A stretch of 64,000 nt of DNA, taken from contig NZ_JFJZ01000003.1 of assembly GCF_002115825.1 (NCBI RefSeq), forward strand, positions 227,739 through 291,738. The letters run 5' to 3'. Shown piece after piece: positions 9,987-22,301 of this stretch (positions are counted from its first letter, which is position 1; each line of letters begins with the position of its first letter). The stretch is from Thalassospira sp. MCCC 1A01428. GTDB taxonomy: Bacteria; Pseudomonadota; Alphaproteobacteria; Rhodospirillales; Thalassospiraceae. The notes under the pieces were generated by a model, which did not search any database, was not told the origin of the DNA, and saw only the letters and a list, made by a program, of their open reading frames with translations. The position numbers and the translations under genes were made by a program.

Positions 9987-10757
9987 ATGTCGGCAGGTGA
10001 CATCATCCTGATCCCGAACCGGTCAGACAATTACATTTATCTGCTGCGCTGCGCCACAAGCGGCGTTACCGCCGTCATAGACCCCGGCGATGCCGCCCCG
10101 GTGATTGACGAACTGGCAAAGCACGGCTGGCAGCTTGATACCATATTAAACACCCATCATCATAATGACCATGTGGGTGGCAATGCCGAGCTTAAGGAAA
10201 AGTTCGGGGCAAAAATTATTGGCCCCGCCGCCGAAGCCGATAAAATTGGCGGACTGGATGAAACCGTTGCCGAAGGCGACACCGTTAAGGTCGGCGAGCT
10301 TGAAGCCGACATATATGATGTACCGGGCCATACCGCCGGGCATATCGCCTTTTATTTCCCGGCAGTTTCGGCCCTGTTTTCCGGCGACAGCCTGTTTGCA
10401 CTGGGCTGTGGTCGCCTGTTTGAAGGCACAGCCGAACAAATGTGGCATTCGCTGATCAAATTTCGCACCTTGCCGGTCGAAACCCGGCTTTATTGCGGTC
10501 ACGAATACACCCTGACCAATGCTCGCTTTGCCCTGACGATTGAGCCGGAAAATGCCGCCCTTCAGGCACGCGTCAGCGCCGTTGAAACCCTGCGCAAGGC
10601 AAACCGTCCCACCATTCCCTCTACTCTTGGGGAAGAAATCGACACCAACCCGTTTTTACGGGCCGATGTCCCGCTGGTTGGTGAAGCCCTGGGGATGTCA
10701 GGTGCGCCCGCCGAAATTGTCTTTACCGAAATTCGCTATCGAAAAGATAATTTTTAG
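9987..10757 (+). CDS. gloB: Hydroxyacylglutathione hydrolase (glyoxalase II)
   Basis: 256 residues with the metallo-beta-lactamase metal site THHHNDH, the later ligands in VPGHTAGHIAFY, SGDSLFALGCGR and CGHEYT, and the C-terminal HAGH domain (NAALQARV and following). The enzyme hydrolyses S-lactoylglutathione to lactate and glutathione in methylglyoxal detoxification. Start 9987 has GAGG seven bases before it; further upstream starts add a tail that does not fit. Confidence 0.95.
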   Translation: MSAGDIILIPNRSDNYIYLLRCATSGVTAVIDPGDAAPVIDELAKHGWQLDTILNTHHHNDHVGGNAELKEKFGAKIIGPAAEADKIGGLDETVAEGDTVKVGELEADIYDVPGHTAGHIAFYFPAVSALFSGDSLFALGCGRLFEGTAEQMWHSLIKFRTLPVETRLYCGHEYTLTNARFALTIEPENAALQARVSAVETLRKANRPTIPSTLGEEIDTNPFLRADVPLVGEALGMSGAPAEIVFTEIRYRKDNF

Positions 10758-10783
10758 CAATTCTGTGCGGGCGTGTCGGGGGA

Positions 10784-12028
10784 TCATCCCTCGACCTGCT
10801 TGAACAACACGTTCTGGTCCAGCAAATAACGTGAAAACAGCGGCAGGCTGGCAGCACCAATTGCACGCGCACCATTGCCAACCACCCCGGGTTCTACCCG
10901 GGGCATGGCGATGCCTTGCAAATCCAGCCCGGTAACGGCATCGCGAATCGCGGCGACCACGCGGTCGCGCACATAGGGGGGGAAGCCGCCATCAACAATG
11001 ACGGTTTCAAAATCGATCACGGAACAGACCGATGTTATCGCAACAGCCAGACTGCGGGCAGCCTGGGCAATCCAGAGGTCAAGCTGCGGGCCAATATCGC
11101 CCCAGCTTTCCGGGTCGCGCCATAACTGGTCAGGGTTGATACCGTCCGCATTAAGCATTTCTTCCAAAACAAATAACGATGCCTGATCAATCAATTGCGA
11201 CGGGTTACCGGCCCTGTCCCCCACTGGCATGGACCCGAACGCCCCGGCATTTCCCGTGCGCCCGGCATAAACGGCCTGGTTTAAAACAACCCCGCCCCCG
11301 ATAAATGAACCGATAAAAAAATAGGCAAAATCGGCGTAATTGGCACCTTGGCCAAACACCAGTTCAGCGCCGCAGGCGGCAGTGGCATCATTTTGTAAAA
11401 ACACCGGAAACGAAACGATTTCGCCAATATCTTCGACCAGGTCAATATCGCGCCAGGCATTCATGTCCTGTTCCGGGGCGCCCATTTCATCAACCCAGTT
11501 CCACAGTTCGAATGGCGCAGCAATACCCAGCCCGGCAATGCGGGCACGCTGAACCGGCGTCATTTTCGCAACAAGGCTGTCAATCGCAGTTCGCACAAAC
11601 TGGCGAATGGTTTCCGGCGTTGGGTATTTATAGGTTTCAATACGCCGTTCACGTACCGTACCGACAAAATCCATCCATACCAGATCAGCACTGCGCCGCC
11701 CGATCTTAAGGCCAAATGAATAGGCCCCATCGGGATTAAGGGCCATGGGCACCGACGGTTTTCCGACCTTGCCACGCACGGGATCACCGCGCATCAAAAG
11801 CCCGTCCTGCTCTAGCGCGCGAATAATAACCGATGCGGTTTGCGCCGATAACCCGGATAAACGGGCGATATCGGCCTTGGACAAACCCGCAGTGCGCCGC
11901 ACCAGCGATAGCAACAATCGTTCGTTATAAGCACGCACCCGTATCTGATTTGCACCACCGCCATGCGGTCCGGCATAAACCGGCACAGCACCGCTCGGAT
12001 CAGCGCCGGGGCTCTGACTTTCAGGCAT
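10784..12028 (-). CDS. ROK-family transcriptional regulator
   Basis: About 414 residues. The N-terminal part has a winged HTH (SLVRRTAGLSKADIARLSG, then LSAQTASVIIRALEQDGLL). The C-terminal part is the ROK sugar-kinase-like domain, with GLGIAAPFELWNW, AACGAELVFGQG and the glycine-rich GSFIGGGVVLNQAVYAG. The usual Cys-rich zinc motif of ROK kinases is not obvious. It is divergent from a sugar ABC operon with a long AT-rich palindrome between them, so it very likely regulates that operon in response to the sugar. Start 12028 chosen for MPESQ; four codons upstream another ATG is possible. Confidence 0.88.
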   Translation of the reverse strand: MPESQSPGADPSGAVPVYAGPHGGGANQIRVRAYNERLLLSLVRRTAGLSKADIARLSGLSAQTASVIIRALEQDGLLMRGDPVRGKVGKPSVPMALNPDGAYSFGLKIGRRSADLVWMDFVGTVRERRIETYKYPTPETIRQFVRTAIDSLVAKMTPVQRARIAGLGIAAPFELWNWVDEMGAPEQDMNAWRDIDLVEDIGEIVSFPVFLQNDATAACGAELVFGQGANYADFAYFFIGSFIGGGVVLNQAVYAGRTGNAGAFGSMPVGDRAGNPSQLIDQASLFVLEEMLNADGINPDQLWRDPESWGDIGPQLDLWIAQAARSLAVAITSVCSVIDFETVIVDGGFPPYVRDRVVAAIRDAVTGLDLQGIAMPRVEPGVVGNGARAIGAASLPLFSRYLLDQNVLFKQVEG

Positions 12029-12090
12029 ATTGTGTCCTCCCATGCGGCACTTTCGCCTTTTTCATTATGGGATACAAGATCGTCAATTCT

Positions 12091-12119
12091 AATTAATAAA
12101 TCAAATGGATTTATTAATT
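12091..12119. promoter_or_regulatory. Candidate ROK operator palindrome
   Basis: AATTAATAAATC (12091-12102), a 5-base spacer, then GATTTATTAATT (12108-12119): a perfect 12-bp inverted repeat. It lies between the divergent ROK regulator and the ABC binding-protein gene. Long AT-rich palindromes are the usual sites of ROK repressors, so this is its probable operator. Confidence 0.65.
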
Positions 12120-12257
12120 GACAGCGATTTGATTTTGGTGTGGTGTAGAGCCAGACAGCCCCATTCAAGGTTGCAAAAAATAGCAGCCACGGGCGTCGTC
12201 GAGGTCAATAATTGGCGAAATGCCGCTTAAATCAGGGAAATCCCTGGGAGGAAACAG

Positions 12258-13289
12258 ATGAAAAAAGCACTTCTTGGCGCAACCCTTGGTGCGCTTGCCC
12301 TTTCGATTGCCGCCCTGCCGGTTCATCAGGCCAAAGCCGACGAAATTGGTGCCTGCCTGGTCACCAAAACCGACATCAACCCGTTTTTCGTGAAAATGAA
12401 AGAAGGCGCGACAGCCAAGGCAAAGGAACTGGGCATCAATCTTTCGACCTATGCCGGCAAAATTGATGGCGACCATGAAACCCAGGTGCAGGCGATTGAA
12501 TCGTGCATCGCATCGGGTGCCAAAGGCATCATGCTGACAGCATCGGACACCAAGGCGATTGTGCCAGTGGTTAAAAAAGCCCGCGATGCCGGTATTCTGG
12601 TTATCGCGCTTGATACCCCGCTAGAACCGATCGATGCTGCCGATGCCACCTTTGCCACCGACAATTTCAAGGCAGGCGAACTGATTGGCGAATGGGCCAA
12701 GGCCAAAATGGGCGACAAGGCCGACGAAGCCAAAATCGCCTTTCTTGACCTTTCGGCAAGCGCGCCATCGGTTGATGTGCTGCGCGACCAGGGCTTTATG
12801 AAGGGATTTGGCATTGATATTAAAGACGAAAACAAAATTGGCGATGAAGACGATGACCGTATCGTCGGCCATGACGTAACCAGCGGCAACGAAGAAGGCG
12901 GCCGCAAGGCGCTTGAGAATTTGTTGCAGCGCGATTCCGGTATCAATGTGGTTTACACCATTAACGAACCGGCCGCCGCTGGGGCATATGAAGCCCTTAA
13001 ATCCTTTGGCATGCAGGATGGTGTTTTAATTGTTTCGGTTGATGGCGGTTGCCCCGGCGTCGAGAACGTAAAAGACGGCGTTATCGGTGCCACATCACAG
13101 CAATACCCGCTTTTGATGGCATCCAAAGGAATCGAAGCCATCAAGGCATGGGCGGATTCGGGTGAAAAACCGAAAAACAGTGACGGCCTGAATTTTGTGA
13201 ATACCGGCGTTAACCTGGTCACAGACCAGCCGGTAGACGGCGTTGAATCGATCAGCGTTAAAGAAGGCCTGGATCGCTGCTGGGGTTAA
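12258..13289 (+). CDS. frcB: Sugar ABC transporter, periplasmic binding protein (FrcB-like)
   Basis: 343 residues with a Sec signal peptide ([20 protein letters not shown]) and a periplasmic-binding-protein type 1 fold: [17 protein letters not shown] at the start of the mature chain and [26 protein letters not shown] near the hinge. The order binding protein, permease, ATPase, P-loop kinase beside a regulator matches the frcBCAK fructose operon of rhizobia. Fructose as the sugar is an inference from that layout. GGGAGG precedes the ATG. Confidence 0.85.
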   Translation: MKKALLGATLGALALSIAALPVHQAKADEIGACLVTKTDINPFFVKMKEGATAKAKELGINLSTYAGKIDGDHETQVQAIESCIASGAKGIMLTASDTKAIVPVVKKARDAGILVIALDTPLEPIDAADATFATDNFKAGELIGEWAKAKMGDKADEAKIAFLDLSASAPSVDVLRDQGFMKGFGIDIKDENKIGDEDDDRIVGHDVTSGNEEGGRKALENLLQRDSGINVVYTINEPAAAGAYEALKSFGMQDGVLIVSVDGGCPGVENVKDGVIGATSQQYPLLMASKGIEAIKAWADSGEKPKNSDGLNFVNTGVNLVTDQPVDGVESISVKEGLDRCWG

Positions 13290-13310
13290 TCCCGAACTGG
13301 TAGCAAAATG

Positions 13311-13338
13311 TTTCGGGGCGGGCACTGCCCGCCCCGAA
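13311..13338 (+). promoter_or_regulatory. Perfect 12-bp hairpin between binding-protein and permease genes
   Basis: TTCGGGGCGGGC, loop ACT, then its exact complement, with no T-run after it. A hairpin here is typical of ABC operons, where it stabilises the upstream mRNA or partly stops transcription so that binding protein exceeds permease. Confidence 0.65.
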
Positions 13339-13461
13339 CCCGCACACCTAAATCCTTACCATGTCAAACGGCCCTGCCCCTGAAAACCGGGGGAACCAGC
13401 CAAAGCGCCCCGTGTCCCACACATCTGGCGCAGGCAAGATAACAGGGCCCCGGAGGAAGCG

Positions 13462-14544
13462 ATGAGCGACGACACCCGTACGCCACGCAAGCAGCAGGAA
13501 TTTGAAGACACATTGGGGCGCAGCGACAAAAATGTTGCAGCATTCACGCCACATAAACGCTCTTTTCTGCAATCAGCCCAGCATCTGTTGCATGGTCATC
13601 CCACAATGATCCCGGTCATTGTGCTGATTTTATCAATCATCATTTTTGGCGCACTGGCCGGACCCAAATTTTTCTCGCCGTTCAACCTGTCGCTGATTGT
13701 TCAGCAGGTATCAATTATTGGCATTCTGGCAGCCGCCCAAAGCCTTGTGATTTTAACCGCCGGGATTGATCTTTCGGTTGGTGCAATCATGGTTTTAATG
13801 TCGGTCGTGATGGGCCAGCTTGCCGTTTCAGCCGGCATCCCAACGCCGCTTGCCATCCTGATCGGTTTTGGCGGCGGTGCGCTGGCGGGCGGCATGAACG
13901 GCTTTCTCGTAACACGGATAAAGCTGCCCCCGTTTATTGTCACCCTGGGGTCATGGAACATTTTCTTTGCCCTTAACCTGTGGCTTTCAAATGCCCAATC
14001 CATTCGCAGCCAGACCCTTGATGAAATCGCCCCGCTGCTAAAACTGTTTGGTGAAACCATCGCCATTGGGGGCGCCCGGATTACCTATGGGTCCATCCTG
14101 ATGCTGGCGATTTTTGCCGTTCTTTGGTTCATGTTGAACCATACCGCCTGGGGTCGGCATGTTTATGCCATTGGCGATGATAAGGAATCTGCCGAACTTT
14201 CCGGCATTCGCACCAACCGTACGCTGATATCGGTTTATATTCTGGCTGGTGTGGTATGTGCCATTGGTGGCTGGGCCTCAATCGGGCGTGTCGGGTCTGT
14301 TTCGCCACAAAGTTTTCAGGAAGCCAATTTGCAGTCCATTACCGCTGTGGTGATCGGGGGCATTTCGCTGTTTGGCGGACGTGGTTCCATTGCCGGGCCG
14401 TTGATTGGCGCGCTGATTGTGGGTGTGTTTAATTCCGGCCTGCGCATGGTTGGGGTCGATGTGCTGTGGCAGTTGTTTGCCATTGGCTGGCTCACCATCA
14501 TTGCCGTTGCGATTGACCAGTGGATCAGAAAGGTATCGTCATGA
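13462..14544 (+). CDS. frcC: Sugar ABC transporter permease (FrcC-like)
   Basis: 360 residues with about nine hydrophobic segments and the signature of the ribose/xylose/fructose permease family: SLVILTAGIDLSVGAIMVL, LPPFIVTLG and GGISLFGGRGSIAGPLIGAL. It has a soluble N-terminal extension of about 45 residues. GGAGGAAG stands before the ATG. It forms the membrane channel with the ATPase encoded next, whose start overlaps the stop of this gene (ATGA). Confidence 0.88.
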   Translation: MSDDTRTPRKQQEFEDTLGRSDKNVAAFTPHKRSFLQSAQHLLHGHPTMIPVIVLILSIIIFGALAGPKFFSPFNLSLIVQQVSIIGILAAAQSLVILTAGIDLSVGAIMVLMSVVMGQLAVSAGIPTPLAILIGFGGGALAGGMNGFLVTRIKLPPFIVTLGSWNIFFALNLWLSNAQSIRSQTLDEIAPLLKLFGETIAIGGARITYGSILMLAIFAVLWFMLNHTAWGRHVYAIGDDKESAELSGIRTNRTLISVYILAGVVCAIGGWASIGRVGSVSPQSFQEANLQSITAVVIGGISLFGGRGSIAGPLIGALIVGVFNSGLRMVGVDVLWQLFAIGWLTIIAVAIDQWIRKVSS

Positions 14545-15344
14545 ACACGACATCTCCTTCCCCCCAGCCGGTTCTGTCCGGGCGTGGCCTGGTGAAACGT
14601 TATGGCCGAGTCACCGCCCTTGATAATGCTGATTTTGACCTTTATCCCGGCGAAATCCTGGCCGTGATTGGCGATAATGGTGCTGGCAAGTCATCCCTGA
14701 TCAAGGCCTTGTCCGGTGCGATTTCGCTTGATGAAGGTGAAATTCGCCTGGAAGGCAAACCGGTTGATTTTTCATCACCAATGGATGCCCGTGAAGCGGG
14801 GATTGAAACGGTTTACCAGACACTTGCCCTCTCACCAGCCCTGTCGATTGCCGATAACATGTTTATGGGCCGTGAAATTCGCCGCCCCGGCTTTGCTGGC
14901 AAGTTCCTTAAAATGCTGGACCACCCGGCCATGCAACGCATCGCGCGTGAAAAACTTACCGAACTGGGCTTGATGACCATTCAAAACATCAATCAGGCGG
15001 TGGAAACCCTGTCGGGCGGGCAGCGCCAGGGGGTGGCAGTTGCCCGGGCCGCGGCCTTTGGTTCACGCGTGGTAATCATGGATGAACCCACCGCCGCCCT
15101 TGGCGTTAAGGAAAGCCGCCGGGTGCTAGAACTGATACAGGATGTGCGATCGCGCGGGATGCCGATTGTGCTGATTTCGCACAATATGCCCCACGTGTTT
15201 GAAGTAGCTGATCGCATTCACATTCACAGGCTGGGCAAACGCCTTTGCACCATCAAACCCGATGATTACACCATGTCAGATGCGGTTGCCTTCATGACCG
15301 GCGCACTTGAGGCCCCGGAAACATCAGCGGTCGCAACAGCCTGA
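14541..15344 (+). CDS. frcA: Sugar ABC transporter ATP-binding protein (FrcA-like)
   Basis: 267 residues with one ABC domain: Walker A GDNGAGKSSLIKAL, signature LSGGQRQGVAVARA, Walker B RVVIMDEPTAALG, and the switch histidine in LISHNM. Single-domain length matches FrcA rather than the double-domain RbsA type. It powers sugar import through the permease encoded upstream; the ATG overlaps the permease stop. Confidence 0.9.
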   Translation: MNTTSPSPQPVLSGRGLVKRYGRVTALDNADFDLYPGEILAVIGDNGAGKSSLIKALSGAISLDEGEIRLEGKPVDFSSPMDAREAGIETVYQTLALSPALSIADNMFMGREIRRPGFAGKFLKMLDHPAMQRIAREKLTELGLMTIQNINQAVETLSGGQRQGVAVARAAAFGSRVVIMDEPTAALGVKESRRVLELIQDVRSRGMPIVLISHNMPHVFEVADRIHIHRLGKRLCTIKPDDYTMSDAVAFMTGALEAPETSAVATA

Positions 15345-15380
15345 AATACAAACCCGGAATTTCGGAATTTCCCCAGAAAA

Positions 15381-16010
15381 ATGCATCACGACCTTGATCA
15401 TATTGCTTCCCTTATTGCTGCCCGCCAGACGGAAAACACCCGTCTGATGGTGGCAATCGCTGGCGCCCCTGCTTCGGGCAAGTCAACCCTGTCCGAACGG
15501 CTTCATCACCATCTGGGGGGTGATGAAGCCGGGGTGGCCATCGTACCAATGGATGGTTTTCATTTTGATGATGCCATTTTACGCGCCCGTGGCGATCTGG
15601 CCCGCAAAGGGGCGCCGCACACATTTGATGTTGGCGGTTTTGCCCGCTGTCTTACCGCCCTGCGTGCCGATAACGATGATATTTATGTACCGGTTTTTGA
15701 TCGCCAGCTGGAACTTTCACGCGGTTCCGCCCGGTGCATATCCCGTCATCACCGTACCGTCCTGATCGAAGGAAACTATCTGTTACTGGAACAATCACCG
15801 TGGAACAGACTTGCCCCGCTGTTTGATTTAACCCTGTTTCTTGATGTTCCCATTGCAACATTGGAACAACGCCTGATCACCCGCTGGATCGATCATGGTT
15901 TTGAGCACGCCATAGCAACCCGCCGGGCGCTTGATAATGACATCCCCAATGCCCGCCTTGTCCAAAGCCAAAGCAAAACGGCCGACCATACCTTGCCATC
16001 CGCAACCTGA
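15381..16010 (+). CDS. frcK: P-loop kinase, FrcK/uridine-kinase-like
   Basis: 209 residues with Walker A GAPASGKSTLSERL and features of the phosphoribulokinase/uridine kinase/pantothenate kinase group (VPMDGFHFDDAIL, then VLIEGNYLLLEQSPW, FLDVPIATLEQRL). In the rhizobial fructose operon the matching gene is frcK, a proposed sugar kinase. Last gene of the operon, 36 bp after the ATPase. Its actual substrate is not proven from sequence. Confidence 0.8.
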   Translation: MHHDLDHIASLIAARQTENTRLMVAIAGAPASGKSTLSERLHHHLGGDEAGVAIVPMDGFHFDDAILRARGDLARKGAPHTFDVGGFARCLTALRADNDDIYVPVFDRQLELSRGSARCISRHHRTVLIEGNYLLLEQSPWNRLAPLFDLTLFLDVPIATLEQRLITRWIDHGFEHAIATRRALDNDIPNARLVQSQSKTADHTLPSAT

Positions 16011-16042
16011 CCCCCGCCATCAATAGCCAAACCCGGCAGGCT

Positions 16043-16897
16043 TCAGTGCCGCATCAACCCGATGATCCAGTTCATCACTGCCCGCACATGGGCAAGATGG
16101 GCCATGTCCTGATGCACCAGCAACCAAACCTCGCGGTACGCTGTTACCTGGTACGGGTTTAACCGATGCAAACCGGAAACCTGGTCGCCGACACAGCCTG
16201 GTAACAAACAACAGCACTCTGCTTGCACGGCCATCTGCCCCATCATCGCCGACCGATTGGCCCGGCCAACAATGCGGCGACCTGCAAAATGCCGGTTTAG
16301 CCATTGCTGTTCCGGTTTGTCGGCAAACCCGTCCACCAGGTCAATCCAGTTTGACGTTGCCGGGTTCATGTCGGCACGGGTGCCATAAATGCCAAATTTT
16401 AGTGTACCCACCCGACGCGCACGAAACGCGCCGCTTTCCGGCCTTGCCAGACGAAGTGCCAAATCCGTTTCGCGCCGGGCAACATTGAGGTTGCGATTAC
16501 CACCGCTAAGGTCAAGTTGCACACCGGGATGGCGATGGCAAAAATCGGCAAATGCCGGAACCAGCACCCCCTCAAGCAATGCATCCACCGCCGTGACCCG
16601 CACTGTTCCGGCAAGTTCGGCAAGTGCTGGCTGTGTATCGGGTTCCATCCCCATGAACCCGGCAACATTTGCTTCCATTTCCTGCGCCATTGCCAACAGG
16701 GAGGCGGCCTTTTGCGTTGGGGCCATACTGCCATTGCCCCGCTGCAACACCGTGTAACCCAGCATATCTTCCAGCCGGGCAATACGGCGACTGACCGTTG
16801 TCTGGTTAATGCCCAGTTCACGGGCAGCGGCACTCATGTTTCCAGCCCGACATAAAACCACAAATGTCTTAAGGCCTTCCCAGTCTGGCGTATGCAT
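16043..16897 (-). CDS. LysR-family transcriptional regulator
   Basis: 284 residues. The N-terminal HTH is clear (LKTFVVLCRAGNMSAAARE, then LGINQTTVSRRIARLEDML). The rest is a LysR effector domain of slightly short length. It is divergent from an isochorismatase-like gene and separated from it by a LysR-type palindrome, so it probably controls that gene and itself. Confidence 0.9.
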   Translation of the reverse strand: MHTPDWEGLKTFVVLCRAGNMSAAARELGINQTTVSRRIARLEDMLGYTVLQRGNGSMAPTQKAASLLAMAQEMEANVAGFMGMEPDTQPALAELAGTVRVTAVDALLEGVLVPAFADFCHRHPGVQLDLSGGNRNLNVARRETDLALRLARPESGAFRARRVGTLKFGIYGTRADMNPATSNWIDLVDGFADKPEQQWLNRHFAGRRIVGRANRSAMMGQMAVQAECCCLLPGCVGDQVSGLHRLNPYQVTAYREVWLLVHQDMAHLAHVRAVMNWIIGLMRH

Positions 16898-16910
16898 CCT
16901 TCAACCCCAC

Positions 16911-16928
16911 ATCTGCATTAACGCAGAT
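16911..16928. promoter_or_regulatory. LysR-type box in divergent promoter
   Basis: ATCTGC, spacer ATTAAC, GCAGAT: a perfect 6-bp inverted repeat of LysR type (T-N11-A core). It is 14 bp from the LysR start codon and about 87 bp before the isochorismatase-like gene, the usual position. Confidence 0.55.
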
Positions 16929-17014
16929 CATAACCGAAAAAATGCATATTTTAATTGCAAATTCGCAGCCCCATAGTGGCATCACCCTACCGCACACCAC
17001 ACAGGAAACCGTTC

Positions 17015-17647
17015 ATGTCTGCTCAAACATTATTGTCGTTATCGGGTGTTACAACGGCTATTGGAAATGCAAATAATGCCGCCCTTATACTGATAGATGC
17101 CCAGGAGGAATATCGCAGGGGCGCACTTAAACTTGACGCATTAGACGCTGCCTTGACAAATGCAGTCCGACTGCTGGCACACTGGCGCAAAAGCGGTGGC
17201 ACAGTTATTCATGTTGTTCATCACAGTGCGCCGGGTGCGGCTGTCTTTAACCCCGATAGCCGCCTTGTCGATATCATGGATGAAGTTGCCCCCGTGCCGG
17301 GTGAAACGATTATTACCAAGCATGTGCCCAATTCATTTGGAAACACCAACCTGCACGAACCCCTGCAAAAAACGGCAACTAAAAATGTGGTTCTGGCCGG
17401 GTTCATGACCCATCTATGCGTTTCAACCACGGCCCGCATGGCCCATCAAGCCGGATATGGTGTTACCGTTGCCAGCGATGCCAGCGCCACCCGCGCCCTT
17501 CCAATACCTGCCAGCGTCGCAGCCCTTGCCCCGACGACCACGCCAGATATCATGCCTGCCAGCACCCTGCATCAGGCGGAACTTACTATGCTGGCCGACA
17601 TTTTCGCCGCAATTGCCACCACGGCACAAATTATTGATGCCGGGTAA
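17015..17647 (+). CDS. Isochorismatase-like cysteine hydrolase
   Basis: 210 residues with the catalytic triad candidates of the family: Asp in LILIDAQEEY, Lys in ETIITKHVPNSF, Cys in GFMTHLCVSTTARMA. Family members hydrolyse isochorismate, nicotinamide, N-carbamoyl compounds or other amides; the substrate here cannot be told. Start 17015 is preceded by AGGAA. Likely regulated by the divergent LysR protein. Confidence 0.88.
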   Translation: MSAQTLLSLSGVTTAIGNANNAALILIDAQEEYRRGALKLDALDAALTNAVRLLAHWRKSGGTVIHVVHHSAPGAAVFNPDSRLVDIMDEVAPVPGETIITKHVPNSFGNTNLHEPLQKTATKNVVLAGFMTHLCVSTTARMAHQAGYGVTVASDASATRALPIPASVAALAPTTTPDIMPASTLHQAELTMLADIFAAIATTAQIIDAG

Positions 17648-18065
17648 CAAGCCCCAAGGTTACATGATCGCTATCTTATAAAGCCCTGACAGGATAGCGA
17701 TCCTGCCTGACATCCCGTTTCAGACACACTAAACCAACAGCACGCAGATACCGAAAACACCCATGTTCAAACCGCCAACCCTGGCTGTTATCACGGGAAA
17801 ATCTAAATTTTAGGGAAGCGCAGCCCTGGCTGGAAATGCCGGATTTCAGGTGCGATGCCTTAACTGGCGGCACCGTGTCAGACAGGCAATTTTCAAGCCA
17901 AATTCAAAGATATGCAGGCGGCACGTAAAGACAACAGCGGCACCCTACATCACCCAGCAAAGATAGAATGATCGTACCGCAAGGGAAGCATCCGGTTCAG
18001 GATCAACCTGCGCAAACGCCAGTCATTTTATCCGCTGTCAAATGCTTACCCTTGGGACGCTGGAA
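17648..18065. other. Intergenic; hairpin only
   Basis: About 418 bp between convergent genes. A 10-bp inverted repeat GATCGCTATC (17666-17675) / GATAGCGATC (17693-17702) may be a terminator of the hydrolase gene, though no T-run follows. Nothing else recognised. Confidence 0.4.
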
Positions 18066-20290
<2,225 letters not shown>

Positions 20291-20314
20291 TTATTTTGCC
20301 TGAAACATACAAAA

Positions 20315-20346
20315 CAGGGGAGGAATGATTGCTCATTCCTCCCCTG
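20315..20346 (-). terminator. Terminator after rplU-rpmA
   Basis: CAGGGGAGGAATGA and its exact complement form a 14-bp stem with a 4-base loop. On the minus strand a TTTTG tract follows. It ends the ribosomal protein transcript before obgE. Confidence 0.85.
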
Positions 20347-20381
20347 CAAATTCTTGACACATCGTGTCCGGAACGGGAGGC

Positions 20382-20642
20382 TTACGCCTCTGCCGGAATG
20401 ATGTTCACATAGGTACGACCTTTGAAACCTGACTTGAACTGAACGCTACCGCCCGCAGTTGCAAACAAGGTATGGTCTTTGGCGAGGCCAACATTTTCGC
20501 CCGCATGGAATTTTGTGCCACGCTGACGTACGAGAATGTTACCTGCAACAACCGCTTGGCCGCCGAATTTCTTAACGCCGAGGCGCCGACCTTCGGAGTC
20601 GCGACCGTTACGGGAGCTACCACCAGCTTTTTTATGAGCCAT
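20382..20642 (-). CDS. rpmA: 50S ribosomal protein L27
   Basis: 86 residues beginning [20 protein letters not shown], the invariant N-terminus that reaches the peptidyl-transferase centre. Full length. Co-transcribed with rplU 33 bp upstream. Confidence 0.98.
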   Translation of the reverse strand: MAHKKAGGSSRNGRDSEGRRLGVKKFGGQAVVAGNILVRQRGTKFHAGENVGLAKDHTLFATAGGSVQFKSGFKGRTYVNIIPAEA

Positions 20643-20675
20643 GAAACCCTCCTAAAACCTGCATCCGTCTGAAAA

Positions 20676-20987
20676 TCAGACGTTGATGCCCGTGATGCGC
20701 AGAACGGTCAGGTTCTGGCGATGACCATTTTTGCGACGGTAATTGTGCCGGCGCTTTTTCTTGAAAACGATCACTTTGTCGCCCTTGGCCTGTTCGAGAA
20801 CTTCTGCAACAACAGAAGCACCAGAGACCAACGGAGCACCAACCTGCGGCGCACCGTCGCCAGCCACCATGAGAACCTGATCCAGGGTCACGGTTTCACC
20901 AGCTTGGGCAGCGATCTTTTCGACCTTGATAACGTCGTTGGCGGCAACCTTATATTGCTTGCCACCAGTTTTGATGATTGCATACAT
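20676..20987 (-). CDS. rplU: 50S ribosomal protein L21
   Basis: 103 residues from [14 protein letters not shown], with the basic [16 protein letters not shown] segment near the C-terminus that binds 23S rRNA. The longer frame to 21101 lacks any family match, so the internal ATG is the start. Confidence 0.98.
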   Translation of the reverse strand: MYAIIKTGGKQYKVAANDVIKVEKIAAQAGETVTLDQVLMVAGDGAPQVGAPLVSGASVVAEVLEQAKGDKVIVFKKKRRHNYRRKNGHRQNLTVLRITGINV

Positions 20988-21532
20988 CGAATATAGTTCC
21001 TGAATAAAAGACTTCGGAAACGCAAACGCGCAGACCGGTGTCGCTGCAAACTGAGACCGGACCGCTGCGAGAGACGGGTGAATTACCGTTTCCACCCTCA
21101 AATGTCAACTCCAAAGCGGGCAATCCGCGCCATACGGCCCTGTTTGGCACGCATGGCAAGCCTGCATTGTTCAACATCGGCGCGACACCGCATCAAAACC
21201 CGCTTCCACCATTGTCATGCCTAGCCCCCGGCACGCCGACTCCTGCTTTCCCGGCAAACGAGCGCACATTCACTCTCAAAATGCCCAAACGGCCCAGTCC
21301 GTCCCGGGCCCCGACACCGTAACCTGCCATTCCGGTCCTCTCTGAGGGTTATCTTAATAATAGGGTGATACCAAACAGCTGACAAAACACCCCCCTCCCG
21401 ACCCTGCCAAATCCGCGTCGAACCGCTCCCAAACAGCAATTTCAGAGTCAAAATCAAACGTTTTGTTTTTTCCCTCTTGCAATCTGGCGCACAGACCGTT
21501 AAACAGCGCCTCGAACGCCAGACCACACATGC
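20988..21532. promoter_or_regulatory. Leader/promoter region of rplU-rpmA and upstream region of tRNA-Ser
   Basis: About 545 bp without a convincing gene; the small frames here look like shadows. It must contain the rplU promoter (minus strand) and the tRNA promoter (plus strand). No riboswitch or protein-binding leader fold could be recognised by eye. Confidence 0.4.
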
Positions 21533-21866
<334 letters not shown>

Positions 21867-21873
21867 TGTAGCG

Positions 21874-21913
21874 CGCCACATGGATTTGGAGTGGTCGCCA
21901 CATAAAATTGGAG
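21874..21913 (+). repeat. Right-end transposase sites R1 and R2
   Basis: R1 CGCCACATGGATTTGGAG (21874-21891) and R2 CGCCACATAAAATTGGAG (21896-21913) agree at 15 of 18 positions and are 22 bp apart, start to start. In phage Mu the R1 and R2 sites have the same 22-bp spacing. R1 begins 7 bp from the terminus. Confidence 0.8.
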
Positions 21914-22069
21914 CATAGCAGTTTCACCTGCTGTGCTTCTTTTTTTGTCTGGTTGTAGTGCAATCGAACTTCGCAAAATTGTTGCTCTCTTTCGACTGGC
22001 AATCCCCGGCGAACCGAGCGGTACTGTCCTTACCGCAAACGATAAAGACCAGCGACCAGGAGCACAAAG

Positions 22070-22246
22070 ATGAATAATTTAAACCAGCTTTTTGAACAGA
22101 TCGCCCGCGACGAGCTGTTTATCAACACGCTCGAAACCAAAGGCCATGACAGCAAAGATTTTCATGATGTTGCTGTATGGGGCTTAAGAGCCGCCTTGCG
22201 CCGCGCCTATGAAGCAGGGGCGCAGAGCACGGCCAAAGGCAACTAA
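22070..22246 (+). CDS. Small DUF6900-like protein
   Basis: A 58-residue frame, MNNLNQLFEQIARDELFINT onward, with an AGGAG ribosome site and a strong terminator after it. The pattern ARDELFINTLETKGHDSKDF then HDVAVWGLRAALRRAYEAG recalls the DUF6900 family found on alphaproteobacterial plasmids and phages; function unknown. It lies at the extreme right end of the prophage on the plus strand, against the phage transcripts, so it has its own promoter and is likely expressed in the lysogen (inference). Confidence 0.78.
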   Translation: MNNLNQLFEQIARDELFINTLETKGHDSKDFHDVAVWGLRAALRRAYEAGAQSTAKGN

Positions 22247-22270
22247 CCCGATTTACAATGAGAAAGAACC

Positions 22271-22298
22271 GCCGGGGCATCATCGCCCCGGCTTTTTT
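22271..22298 (+). terminator. Terminator after the DUF6900-like gene
   Basis: GCCGGGGC, loop ATCATC, GCCCCGGC, then six T. Strong rho-independent terminator on the plus strand. It also separates this gene from the convergent methylase. Confidence 0.92.
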
Positions 22299-22301
22299 GT
22301 G